From: Verrucomicrobia bacterium 12-59-8
GTDB lineage: Bacteria; Verrucomicrobiota; Verrucomicrobiae; Verrucomicrobiales; Verrucomicrobiaceae
Length of the DNA: 31,872 nt
NCBI GenBank assembly: GCA_002279765.1
Contig: NCCR01000027.1
Coordinates: 1 to 31,872 of the forward strand
Reading direction: 5' to 3'
The notes beneath the pieces were generated by a model. That model searched no databases. It was not told where the DNA came from and worked only from the letters and a program-made list of their open reading frames with translations. Each line of letters starts with the position of its first letter. Positions within the stretch are counted from its first letter, which is position 1. Positions 17,754 to 25,668 of this stretch are shown here, in pieces. The translations under genes were made by a program, and so were the position numbers.

Positions 17754-19161
17754 CATCCTCCCGATATTCTTGCTGATTGTTCATTCGCCCTTGCTGGCGG
17801 AAACGGGTGTGGCTTGGAAGGCTGGCGCGGCTGATGTGGACATCACCCCGGACTATCCAGTGAGATTGAGCGGTTACGGCAGCCGCACGACAGAGACAAC
17901 CAAGGTGGCGCAGCGGCTCCATGCCAACGCCCTCACCTTGCAGTGGCAGGATGACAAGCCTGCGGTCATTGTCACCGTCGATAACTGTGGTGTGCCTGCG
18001 GCTGTCCGAGCCGAGGTGCTCAAACGGCTCGCCGTCGGAGGCAGGAGCATTGCGGCCGAGCGATTCGCCCTGCACTCAACTCACACACATTGTGCGCCGA
18101 TGCTCAAAGGCGTGCTGCCGTTTCTCTTCGGCGAGGACCTCACTGAGGAGCAGGTAAAGCACATCGAGCGCTATACCGAGGATCTGACTTCACACATCGT
18201 TAGGATTATCGGTCAGGCGATGGACAGTATGGAGCATGCCAGACTCGAATGGAGTGTGGGCAAGGTCTATTTCGCCTTCAACCGCCGGTTGAAAACAGAT
18301 GCTGGATTTCAGAATGCCCAAAATTTCAACGGGCCAACCGACCGCGCCCTGCCGGTCCTGTGCGTCAAATCTGCTGATGGCAAAAAGCTCATTGCCACGC
18401 ATGCCAGCTATGCCTGTCACTGCACGACGCTCGGCCTCGATGAAATCCATGGTGATTGGGCAGGGCTGGCACATGAGGAAATGGAGCTGCGCTTTCCTGG
18501 TTCGATATGTCTCATTGCCATCGGCTGCGGTGCCGATCAGAACCCTTACCCTCGCAAAGAAAAACGTTTCGCCATGGATCATGGCGTCAGCATTGCCAAA
18601 GAGATCGTGCGCCTCATCAACAGGCCGATGCAGCCTTTGAACGGTCCGCTCAACTGTGCCCAAAGTGAGGTGATGTTGCCGTTCGACAAACTGCCCACTC
18701 AGGCTGAATGGCAGGCCAAAGCCGCTGATCCGAATAAACATACCGCCTACCATGCCAGGCAGCATCTCGCCATGCTCGAACGGGGCGAGAAAATTGCGCC
18801 AGCGCTGCCTTATAACATTCAGGTCTGGAGTTACGGCAACGAGCTGCTCACGATCAATCTGCCTGGCGAGGTGGTCGTGGATTACAGCCTGCGTTTCAAA
18901 CGTGAATTCGATCCCGCCCGCATCTGGGTGAACAGCTACACGAACGACGTGCCCTGCTACATCCCCTCCAATCGCGTGTGGGAGGAAGGCGGCTACGAAG
19001 GCGCTGGAGCCATGATCTATTATGGCCGCCCGACCCGTTTTGGCCCTGGGATTGAGGACATCATCGCAGGTACGGTGAAGCAGCTCGTGCCGCAGGAGTT
19101 CAGCACTCGGCGCATCTTGAATCCAGCGGCACCCTTGTCCGGGGAGATCAAGAAGAAGTGA
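17743..19161 (+). CDS. Exported neutral/alkaline ceramidase-like protein
   Basis: About 472 residues. The signal peptide MRRIILPIFLLIVHSPLLA is followed by mature ETGVAWKAGAADVDITPDYPVRLSGYGSRT, the opening of the neutral ceramidase N-terminal domain. Putative zinc ligands are in HSTHTHCAP (His111, 114 and 116) and His226 (SYACHCTTLG). IGCGADQNPYPR falls where the catalytic Ser loop of true ceramidases would be. I see no Ser there, so N-acylsphingosine hydrolysis is not assured. The protein is much shorter than classical neutral ceramidases (about 650-700), as is common for predicted homologues in planctomycetes and verrucomicrobia. The frame could start at a TTG at 17725, but the ATG gives the proper signal peptide. 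The start codon lies in a perfect inverted repeat. Its 3' end overlaps the convergent methyltransferase gene by 14 nt. Confidence 0.8.
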   Translation: MRRIILPIFLLIVHSPLLAETGVAWKAGAADVDITPDYPVRLSGYGSRTTETTKVAQRLHANALTLQWQDDKPAVIVTVDNCGVPAAVRAEVLKRLAVGGRSIAAERFALHSTHTHCAPMLKGVLPFLFGEDLTEEQVKHIERYTEDLTSHIVRIIGQAMDSMEHARLEWSVGKVYFAFNRRLKTDAGFQNAQNFNGPTDRALPVLCVKSADGKKLIATHASYACHCTTLGLDEIHGDWAGLAHEEMELRFPGSICLIAIGCGADQNPYPRKEKRFAMDHGVSIAKEIVRLINRPMQPLNGPLNCAQSEVMLPFDKLPTQAEWQAKAADPNKHTAYHARQHLAMLERGEKIAPALPYNIQVWSYGNELLTINLPGEVVVDYSLRFKREFDPARIWVNSYTNDVPCYIPSNRVWEEGGYEGAGAMIYYGRPTRFGPGIEDIIAGTVKQLVPQEFSTRRILNPAAPLSGEIKKK

Positions 19162-19729
19162 GCTGCAACACGAGGAGAGCTTCGCGCCCTTCGCGTCCTG
19201 GATAGGCCGTCGTGGGTGCGTGGCTTTCCACGACTTGAAAGTGCTCCGCGAACAATGCGGTCAGTTCATCCGGTGAAATGCCGAACGGCGGTCCGGTTTC
19301 CCCTGGGTCCATTTCGGGATTGATGAAGAAGACCCCCACGAGCTGTCCGCCCGGTTTTAATAACGAAGCCACCGCATCCCGATACTTCGTGCGCCATTCC
19401 GGTGGCAATGCACACAGGCAGGTGTGCTCCACGATGGCGTCATACTGGCCGCGAAACTCAAACAGATCCGCGCATACAAAACGCTCTGCCAGTTGAGGAT
19501 AGTGCTCCTTGGCGCGTGCCACGGCTGTCGGCGCAATGTCGAGTCCGTATGCGTCGATGCCGAGTGACACCAGATGTGCCACATCGTGCCCCAAACCGCA
19601 TCCAGGCACCAGCACTCGTCCTGAGATCTGGCCTTTAGACAGCCATTCCACCAGTGGCGGTGCGGGCTGGCCTTTGTCCCACGGCGTAAAGTTCTCTTGA
19701 TAGGCCTGATTCCAGTCGGTGATGTTCAC
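19148..19729 (-). CDS. TPMT-like class I SAM-dependent methyltransferase
   Basis: 193 residues. The opening NITDWNQAYQENFTPWDKGQPAPPLVEWL is typical of the thiopurine S-methyltransferase family (W-x-x-x-Y, TPWD-G-P-P). Motif I follows as VLVPGCGLGHDVAHLV (about 39-54), the acidic residue binding the ribose as YGLDIAP, and EHTCLCALPPEWR. Family members methylate thiols, selenium or tellurium oxyanions, or halides; the acceptor here is unknown. The start is GTG, and its first base overlaps the last base pair of the upstream gene's TAG (TAGTG). It is therefore tightly coupled as third gene of the DUF1501 operon. It converges with the ceramidase-like gene. Confidence 0.87.
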   Translation of the reverse strand: MNITDWNQAYQENFTPWDKGQPAPPLVEWLSKGQISGRVLVPGCGLGHDVAHLVSLGIDAYGLDIAPTAVARAKEHYPQLAERFVCADLFEFRGQYDAIVEHTCLCALPPEWRTKYRDAVASLLKPGGQLVGVFFINPEMDPGETGPPFGISPDELTALFAEHFQVVESHAPTTAYPGREGREALLVLQLTSS

Positions 19730-20244
19730 TACGGTTGTTTCTCTTTTTGATGTTTGATCACGCCTTGCAGAGTGGTCTGTCCGGTGTCGCCTGTGAAGGT
19801 GACTTTGCTTTCGATGACGTCTTTGGTTTCACCCGCGAAGGCTTCGGTGATGGTGATGCTGCTTTCGCCGCTGCCGGTGATGGCCTTGAGTTCCAACGTG
19901 AGATTGACCTCCGACACATGGCCTTCAAAACGGATCGTCTGCGAGCCTTGTGCACCTGAGAGGATGGCTTCGTAGCTGTCCGCACCTTCGTTGTAGGTGA
20001 TCGTCCATTGAAACGGCTGCGTGTCGCCATTGATCGTGCGTGTGCCTTTCACCACGAAGGAATTGTCACCCTCGGCGGCACCGGTCCATTCCTCTTTGAT
20101 GTCGAGGACGTTGTTCTCCCCCTTCAATTCGCCTGCCGCCTTCCAGTTGCCGACGTAGTGTTTGAAGACTGGATTCATGCCAAGATCTTTGGCATGGAGG
20201 CTGGTGGCAACCAGCAAGCAGAGCGTGGCGAAAAGTGTCTTCAT
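19729..20244 (-). CDS. Small exported protein of unknown function
   Basis: 171 residues from the chosen ATG. A clear signal peptide (MKTLFATLCLLVATSLHA-K, cleavage after residue 18) leads to a beta-rich, soluble mature domain. FKHYVGNWKAAGELKG followed by alternating strands and IKEEWTGAAEGDNSFVVKGTRTING resembles lipocalin-like/DUF1579-type small barrels, but I do not recognise the family with certainty. The start codon overlaps the DUF1501 stop (ATGA), and its own stop overlaps the methyltransferase start, so the three are translationally coupled. The frame stays open upstream to 20466 but lacks a signal peptide there and overlaps DUF1501, so that extension is rejected. AGGA 9 nt upstream is a modest ribosome-binding site. 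Confidence 0.8.
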   Translation of the reverse strand: MKTLFATLCLLVATSLHAKDLGMNPVFKHYVGNWKAAGELKGENNVLDIKEEWTGAAEGDNSFVVKGTRTINGDTQPFQWTITYNEGADSYEAILSGAQGSQTIRFEGHVSEVNLTLELKAITGSGESSITITEAFAGETKDVIESKVTFTGDTGQTTLQGVIKHQKEKQP

Positions 20245-21677
20245 GCGATGATTTCCTGGATGACTTTGCCGTAGCTGATGGGCACGGGGCGGTTGACCAC
20301 GTCGCGCACCTCCGTGTCGGGTTGAATGCCGAGGAGGTGATACATCGTGGCAGCCAGATCGTCGGGCTTCACCGGCTTGTCGGCGGGATGTTCGCCATTT
20401 TTGTCGGACGCGCCATGAACATAGCCGCGCTTCACGCCACCGCCTGCCAGCAGGGCGGTGTAGCACTGCGGCCAGTGGTCACGGGAGACGTTCTTGTTGA
20501 TCTTCGGCGTGCGGCCAAATTCACCCACCCATACGACCAGCGTTTCGTCCAGCAGGCCGCGTTCATCGAGATCGGTCAAAAAGGTCGGCAGGGTCTGCTC
20601 GGTGATGGGCATGTGGTACTTCTCGATGATCGGGAACATGCGCGTGTCGTTGAACCCATGCGTGTCCCAGCCGCCTTCGGTGGTGCTCTGGCCGCCGATG
20701 CCCTGCGAGAAATTCACGGTCACAAACTTTACGCCTGCTTCGACCAGCCGCCGCGCCAGAAGCAGGCTCTGCCCGTAGGGGGAGCGCCCGTAGCCATCGC
20801 GCACCTTGTCCGGCTCCTTGGTGAGGTCGAAGGCTGCACGCAGCTTCTCGCTGTGCAGCATCGACAAGGCCTTGTCATAGTAGCTTTCGATGCCGCGCGC
20901 CTCGGCGGAGTAGTCGAGCAGCCGGGTTTGAGAATCGACGAGCTTTTGAAGTTCGCGCCGTGCATTCAGCCGCTCAAAGCTCACCCCGCTGGGCAGGCTC
21001 AGCTCGGGCAGTGCAAATCCCGGCGCGCTGGGATCACGCAGCACGATGAAGGGGTCGTGTTCTTTGCCGAGGAAGCTCGCGCGTTGTCCCGGCGTCACGG
21101 AGCCGTCGCTCACGATGTAGGGAAAGGTGGCGGAGGTCGGGATTTCGCCCTTGAGCGGTGCGATCCTGTCCACCACGGAGGAGTAAGAGGGAAACAGATC
21201 CGGCGAATCCTTGAGACGCTGGTCATCACTCGGCGGCGCGTGGCCGCTCAGCGCGTAGTACCCAGCGCTGTTGTGATTTTTCATGGTGTGATGCACCGAG
21301 CGGACCAGCGTGACCTTATCCATCACCTTCGCCGTCTTGGGGAGTTTCTCGGAGACCCAGATGCCGTCGGCGCTCGATTTGATTGGCTTGTGGAAACCGC
21401 GAATGCCCTCGGGAGCGTCCGGCTTCATGTCAAAGGTCTCCAGATGGCTCGGCCCGCCCCATTGGAAGCAGAAGATGACCGACTTGGCGCGGGCGACGAG
21501 CTTGTCCAAGCCCGGGGTGGTGGCGGAGGCCGCAGCTAAGGCTGCTGTCTGCTGTGCATCTGCGCCGCGGAGGAAGCGGGGCATGGTGAGGCCCAGCATC
21601 CCGAGGCCGCCGGCAGAGAGAAGGCGACGGCGGGTGATGGGGGAGCAGGCACCGGTGGGGTTCGAGAAAGGGCGCAT
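20241..21677 (-). CDS. DUF1501 protein, Tat-exported sulfatase-like fold
   Basis: 478 residues with a Tat signal (TRRRLLSAGGLGMLGLTMPRFLRGADA, about residues 15-41). The DUF1501 signature follows: AKSVIFCFQWGGPSHLETFDMKPDAPEGIRG, then MDKVTLVRSVHHTMKNHNSAGYYALSGHAP, GGWDTHGFN, LVVWVGEFGRTPKIN and RDHWPQCYTALLAGGGVKRG. The domain belongs to the alkaline-phosphatase/sulfatase superfamily and is very abundant in planctomycetes and verrucomicrobia. There it usually accompanies DUF1549/DUF1553 cytochrome-type proteins and is thought to act in periplasmic polysaccharide breakdown. No such partner is nearby. It heads a three-gene operon and diverges from the lipid-type cluster, with 158 bp between the two start codons; I see no clear promoter motif there. 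Confidence 0.93.
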   Translation of the reverse strand: MRPFSNPTGACSPITRRRLLSAGGLGMLGLTMPRFLRGADAQQTAALAAASATTPGLDKLVARAKSVIFCFQWGGPSHLETFDMKPDAPEGIRGFHKPIKSSADGIWVSEKLPKTAKVMDKVTLVRSVHHTMKNHNSAGYYALSGHAPPSDDQRLKDSPDLFPSYSSVVDRIAPLKGEIPTSATFPYIVSDGSVTPGQRASFLGKEHDPFIVLRDPSAPGFALPELSLPSGVSFERLNARRELQKLVDSQTRLLDYSAEARGIESYYDKALSMLHSEKLRAAFDLTKEPDKVRDGYGRSPYGQSLLLARRLVEAGVKFVTVNFSQGIGGQSTTEGGWDTHGFNDTRMFPIIEKYHMPITEQTLPTFLTDLDERGLLDETLVVWVGEFGRTPKINKNVSRDHWPQCYTALLAGGGVKRGYVHGASDKNGEHPADKPVKPDDLAATMYHLLGIQPDTEVRDVVNRPVPISYGKVIQEIIA

Positions 21678-21835
21678 GAGGACGGGACGGCGGACAGACT
21701 ACCACATGCTATACGTCTGGGAGGGGTGGGTTAATGCGGCGGATAATAGGGGGCGAATTTCGATGCTTCGGGGGAGATGTCGAGGAATCAGGAGCGTCAA
21801 TCGGGCACTTGCGGGAACTCCTGGCGTGCTGTTGC

Positions 21836-22507
21836 ATGGGGACCATGATCGACGACTCTGCTGCACGGCGTCCTCTTAAGTCACGAACAACGGCGTGGGC
21901 GGGGTTTTTCTCGCGATGGATGTTGAAGGTGGGGCTGACGCCCAATGTGGTTTCGGTGCTGGGCATCGTTTGGGCGGCGGTGGGCGGTGGCGCGGCATTG
22001 CTGGCTCCGAGCAGTGAGCATGCGTGGGCGTTTTGGCTGCTGGCAGCGGCAGGGATTCAGATGCGGCTTTTCTGCAATATGATGGACGGGCTGCTGGCGG
22101 TGGAAGGCGGGCTGAAGTCGGTGACGGGGGATCTCTTCAATGAGATTCCGGACCGGATTGATGATGCGTTTATTTTAGTGCCACTGGGCTATGCGGGAGG
22201 GACGGATTGGAGCATTGCGCTCGGCTGGGCAGCGATGGGCGGCGCGGTGCTGACGGCGTACATTCGCGCGCTGGGTGCCAGCCTGAGGGGCGGGCGACAT
22301 GATTTCTGCGGGCCGATGGCGAAGCCGCACCGCATGTTTGCGGTGACGGTGGGCTGCCTGGGGATGATGACGCTGGATCTCATGGGGCTGCGCTGGCCGC
22401 TGATGTTTTGGTGCCTGGTCGTTGTGAACGTGGGCATCGTGATCACGTGCTGGCGCCGTACGACGCATCTGGTGAAGGCTTTAAAGGAAACGAAGAAACC
22501 ACTGTGA
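21836..22507 (+). CDS. CDP-alcohol phosphatidyltransferase family protein with variant active-site motif
   Basis: About 223 residues with around five or six membrane helices. The active-site stretch is D84-G-L-L-A-V-E then G98-D-L-F-N102-E-I-P-D106-R-I-D-D. Compared with the family pattern DG-x2-AR-x8-G-x3-D-x3-D, the first Asp, both Gly and the last Asp are kept. Arg is replaced by Val89 and the third Asp by Asn102. PAM-KPHRM follows at the substrate side. Family enzymes transfer a phosphoalcohol from a CDP-activated donor to an alcohol, making phospholipids. The variant looks like a separate subfamily, so the substrate is open. The frame extends upstream to 21734, but the upstream part looks non-coding; ATGs at 21836 and 21845 both fit. 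It is first in the lipid-type cluster. Confidence 0.85.
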   Translation: MGTMIDDSAARRPLKSRTTAWAGFFSRWMLKVGLTPNVVSVLGIVWAAVGGGAALLAPSSEHAWAFWLLAAAGIQMRLFCNMMDGLLAVEGGLKSVTGDLFNEIPDRIDDAFILVPLGYAGGTDWSIALGWAAMGGAVLTAYIRALGASLRGGRHDFCGPMAKPHRMFAVTVGCLGMMTLDLMGLRWPLMFWCLVVVNVGIVITCWRRTTHLVKALKETKKPL

Positions 22508-22514
22508 GGGAGGA
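22508..22514 (+). promoter_or_regulatory. Shine-Dalgarno GGGAGGA for the hydrolase-methyltransferase gene
   Basis: This purine-rich site begins directly after the stop of the phosphatidyltransferase gene and ends 9 nt before the ATG at 22524. It is one of the few strong ribosome-binding sites in the window and fixes the start of the fusion gene. Confidence 0.65.
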
Positions 22515-22523
22515 TGTTTTATT

Positions 22524-24269
22524 ATGAACTCTGAACGACTGCAATTCACGACGGATGACGGGCTGGCGCTGCACTATAAGACGTGGAACGTGGCGGGTGC
22601 GTCCAAGGCGCTGGTGCTGCTGCATCGCGGGCACGAGCATGCGGACCGGTGGGACACAGTGGTGCCGCATCTGACGATGCCGGACACAGCGATCTACGCG
22701 TGGGAGGCCAGGGGCCATGGGCAGTCGCCGGGGAAGCGCGGGCATGCGGCGGGATTCATGGAGTATGTGCGGGATATGGACACGTTTTTTCATCACCTAC
22801 AGAAGACACATGGACTGGTGCCCGAGCGGACGGTGGTGGTGGCGCACAGCGTGGGCGGTGTGGTCGGGGCGGCATGGGTGCATGATTTCGCGCCACGAAT
22901 CGCGGGGCTGGTTTTGGCGACGCCCGCGCTGGAGGTGAATCTGATAGTGCCGGGAGCGCTGACGGGCATCCGCCTGCTGCAGAAGGTGCAAAAGGCTGCG
23001 ACGATCAAGAGCTACGTGCAGGGCTCATGGCTGACACGGGATGCGAGTGCGGCGGCGGTGTATGATGCGGACACTCTCATTTCGAAGGACATCTCGGCAA
23101 AGATCCTGGTGGACCTCTTTGACACCGCAAAGCGGGTGATCAGTGATGCGGAGGTGATGGACCGGCCGCTGCTGATGTTCTCCGCCGGGGCTGACAAGGT
23201 GGTGAAGCGTGAGGCGGCAGACCAGTTGTACGAGAACTATGGCAGCGACCAGAAGACCCACCTGACACTGAAGGGCGCGCGACATGCGATCTTCCACGAT
23301 GTGTGCCGGGATGAGGTGTGCGGGGCCATCAAGCGCTTTGCGGAGCGCTGCATTGCGAACTTCACGCCACCTCGGCTGGAGGCGGACTTGTCCAATCCGG
23401 TGACGAACGCGGAATTTGCGATGCTGAAGAAGCCGCTGCCTTCGCCTTCCGTGCGTGGGCTGTCGTTTTTGCTACAGCGGATCAGCATGGGAACGCTGGG
23501 CAAGTTGAGCGAGGGGATCCGCATCGGCCATGCGACGGGGTTCGATTCAGGGGAGTCCCTGGACTACGTGTACAAGAACAAGGCAAATGGTGGACTGGGC
23601 ATCGGCAAGGTCATTGATCGTGGCTATCTGGATGCGATCGGCTGGCGGGGAATCCGACAGCGGCGTGCATGCATGAACCAGGCATTGAAGTATGCGTTGA
23701 AGCAGGTGCGCGATGACGGGCTGCCGCTGCAACTGATGGACATTGCGGGCGGCGCAGGGCGCTATCTGCTGGATGTGCTGGAGGACCAGGAATTTGGCTT
23801 TGATCTGAAGGTGCTGTGCCGGGACTGGAGTGAGTCGGCGCTGGAAACAGGGCGCGCGACGGCGCGCGAGAAGGGGCAGCAGGATAGGATCACGCATGTG
23901 AAGGGCGATGCGTTTGATGAGAACTCGCTGGCGAGTGTGGAGCCGAAGCCATCGGTGGCCGTGGTGTCGGGGCTGTATGAGCTGTTTCCGGAGAACGAGA
24001 AGCTGCAGAGATCGCTGCGCGGACTGCACCGTGCGGTGAATGACGGTGGCTGGCTGATCTACACGGGGCAGCCGTGGCATCCGCAGGTGGAGATGATCGC
24101 GCGGACGCTGACGAATCGTGATGGGCAGTTCTGGGTCATGCGGCGGCGGCCGCAGGGGGAGATGGATGCGCTGGTGGAGGCGGCTGGATTTAGGAAGGAG
24201 AAAGAGTGGGTGGATGACTTTGGCATTTTCACGGTGAGTGTGGCGAGGAAGCCGAAGGGTGGGGTGTGA
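22524..24269 (+). CDS. Fusion of an alpha/beta-hydrolase (lipase-like) with a class I SAM-dependent methyltransferase
   Basis: 581 residues in two domains. Residues 1-275 form a monoacylglycerol-lipase-like alpha/beta-hydrolase: LVLLHRGHEHADRW, AWEARGHGQSPGKRG, nucleophile Ser109 in VVAHSVGGVVG (first Gly of GxSxG replaced by Ala), Asp224 in SAGADKVV and His254 in GARHAIFHD, so the triad is intact. A linker of about 80 residues (to about 365) follows. Residues about 370-580 are a methyltransferase with motif I DIAGGAGRYLLDVL (Asp406-Gly412), a late YELFPENEKL segment and a typical C-terminal strand. No signal peptide, so it is probably cytoplasmic. It lies 16 bp after the phosphatidyltransferase gene and just before the double phosphatase. 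A lipid substrate that is deacylated and methylated is a plausible inference, not shown by sequence. Confidence 0.87.
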   Translation: MNSERLQFTTDDGLALHYKTWNVAGASKALVLLHRGHEHADRWDTVVPHLTMPDTAIYAWEARGHGQSPGKRGHAAGFMEYVRDMDTFFHHLQKTHGLVPERTVVVAHSVGGVVGAAWVHDFAPRIAGLVLATPALEVNLIVPGALTGIRLLQKVQKAATIKSYVQGSWLTRDASAAAVYDADTLISKDISAKILVDLFDTAKRVISDAEVMDRPLLMFSAGADKVVKREAADQLYENYGSDQKTHLTLKGARHAIFHDVCRDEVCGAIKRFAERCIANFTPPRLEADLSNPVTNAEFAMLKKPLPSPSVRGLSFLLQRISMGTLGKLSEGIRIGHATGFDSGESLDYVYKNKANGGLGIGKVIDRGYLDAIGWRGIRQRRACMNQALKYALKQVRDDGLPLQLMDIAGGAGRYLLDVLEDQEFGFDLKVLCRDWSESALETGRATAREKGQQDRITHVKGDAFDENSLASVEPKPSVAVVSGLYELFPENEKLQRSLRGLHRAVNDGGWLIYTGQPWHPQVEMIARTLTNRDGQFWVMRRRPQGEMDALVEAAGFRKEKEWVDDFGIFTVSVARKPKGGV

Positions 24270-24285
24270 ACTGGCTCAGAAGCCC

Positions 24286-25575
24286 ATGACGATGCAATAC
24301 TTGCCAAATCGAACGCCGCGTGATCCAGGATTGCTGTGGCCAGCGCTGTGGCGGCTGGCGCTGGCAGGAGCGACGTTTGTGATCGTTTACAGCGGATGCA
24401 ACCTGTTGACTCATATGCGGGGGAACGTGCCGACGCTGATGTTCGAATGGGAGAAGAGCATCCCATTTGTAAGGGAGCTGGTGGTTCCATACTGGTCGCT
24501 GGATGCGTTTTTCTGCGGAGCGTTTTTTCTGTGCGGGAGCAAGACGGAGCTGAATCTGCTGACGAAGCGGCTGATGACGGTGACGATTCTGAGTGGCCTG
24601 TTTTTCCTGCTGTTTCCACTGAAGCTGGGGCTGCCGAGGCCGGAGCCGAGCGGGTGGACAGCGCCGTTTTTTCACGCGCTGTATTTCAATGACCTGCCGT
24701 ACAATCTGGCGCCTTCCCTGCACATCAGCCTAAGGTCGCTGGTGTGGGTGTTTTATGGGGCGCACCTGACGGGGCATGTGCGCACGGTGGTGAAGGTGTG
24801 GTTTATCCTGATCGGGCTTTCCACGCTGCTGGTGTGGCAGCATCACCTCATCGATGTGGCGGGTGGATTCGTCATGGGGTGGGTGGTGGCGGCGCTGATT
24901 CCGGACCCACGGCAGATGGGGACGCGGAATCCCTCGAAGAAATATGCGGTGAGGTATGGAGTGGGCGCGGTGGTGTGTGGGGCACTGGGGTTTGCGTGGA
25001 TCGGCTTTGTGTGGCCGGCGGTGGCGTGCGGGATTATGGCACTGGCGTATGGGACGGGGCTGTCGCGACTGCTAGGCAAGGAGAATGGGACGCTGTCTCC
25101 CTCGGCTGAGTGGTGCCTGCTGCCGATCCTGCTGGTGAGGGGCTGGGTGCAGAAGAAATGGCTGAAGCGGAAGCCCGGCTGGTGTGAGGTGACGCCGGGA
25201 GTGTGCTTTGGAAGGCGGGTGACGGGCAAGGAGGCCGTGGCGATGGTGGCGGCCGCAGAAGCCGGAGGTGCAGCGCTGGCGGTGCTGGATCTGACGGCGG
25301 AGACGAATGCGCCGAGGGCATTTCGGGGGAGGGCGTTTTATGTGAATCTGCCGCTGCTGGATCTGGTGCCGCTGAAGACGGAGCAAATCGCGGCGGCGGT
25401 GGAGTACATTCGCGGACAGCGGGCCGAGGGAAGGCGGGTATTTGTACACTGCCAGCTGGGGTTGCAAAGGTCGGCGTTGATCATGGCCCACTGGTTGGTG
25501 GCTAGTGGCGAAGCGGTGGACCTGGAGATGGCGGTCAAGCGGGTGAGGGAACTGAAGCCGGACGTGGTTATCTGA
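24286..25575 (+). CDS. Membrane PAP2-type phosphatase fused to a dual-specificity (Cys-based) phosphatase
   Basis: About 429 residues with two unrelated phosphatase domains. The N-terminal two thirds is a polytopic PAP2 domain: motif 1-like KLGLPRP, motif 2 PSLH (143-146) and motif 3 HHLIDVAGG (His186, Asp190). This is typical for dephosphorylating lipid phosphates at the membrane. Residues about 300-429 are a cytoplasmic dual-specificity phosphatase with P-loop HCQLGLQRS (Cys389, Arg395), preceded by VLDLTAETN, where a general acid Asp may lie. The Cys-x5-Arg core resembles PTPMT1-type lipid phosphatases as well as protein phosphatases. The frame is open from a GTG at 24238 inside the previous gene; the ATG at 24286 is preferred. 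The gap after it (25576-25668) holds no gene and no clear terminator. Confidence 0.87.
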   Translation: MTMQYLPNRTPRDPGLLWPALWRLALAGATFVIVYSGCNLLTHMRGNVPTLMFEWEKSIPFVRELVVPYWSLDAFFCGAFFLCGSKTELNLLTKRLMTVTILSGLFFLLFPLKLGLPRPEPSGWTAPFFHALYFNDLPYNLAPSLHISLRSLVWVFYGAHLTGHVRTVVKVWFILIGLSTLLVWQHHLIDVAGGFVMGWVVAALIPDPRQMGTRNPSKKYAVRYGVGAVVCGALGFAWIGFVWPAVACGIMALAYGTGLSRLLGKENGTLSPSAEWCLLPILLVRGWVQKKWLKRKPGWCEVTPGVCFGRRVTGKEAVAMVAAAEAGGAALAVLDLTAETNAPRAFRGRAFYVNLPLLDLVPLKTEQIAAAVEYIRGQRAEGRRVFVHCQLGLQRSALIMAHWLVASGEAVDLEMAVKRVRELKPDVVI

Positions 25576-25668
25576 TGTCCGAAGAGTGACCCTCGTCCTT
25601 TGTCATTCTAGCTTCGTTTTTTGCTCCTGCTTGCTCTCGCCTCTGCTCCGCTTACCTAACACCCTATC

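Noticed and set aside
20235..21539. 434-residue open frame on the plus strand
   Set aside because: It is antisense to the DUF1501 gene, which has clear family motifs; the open frame comes from GC-rich codon structure.
21734..21835. Upstream in-frame extension of the CDP-alcohol phosphatidyltransferase
   Set aside because: These 34 codons encode a Gly/Cys/Arg-rich stretch without a membrane or signal segment, and better starts exist at 21836 and 21845.
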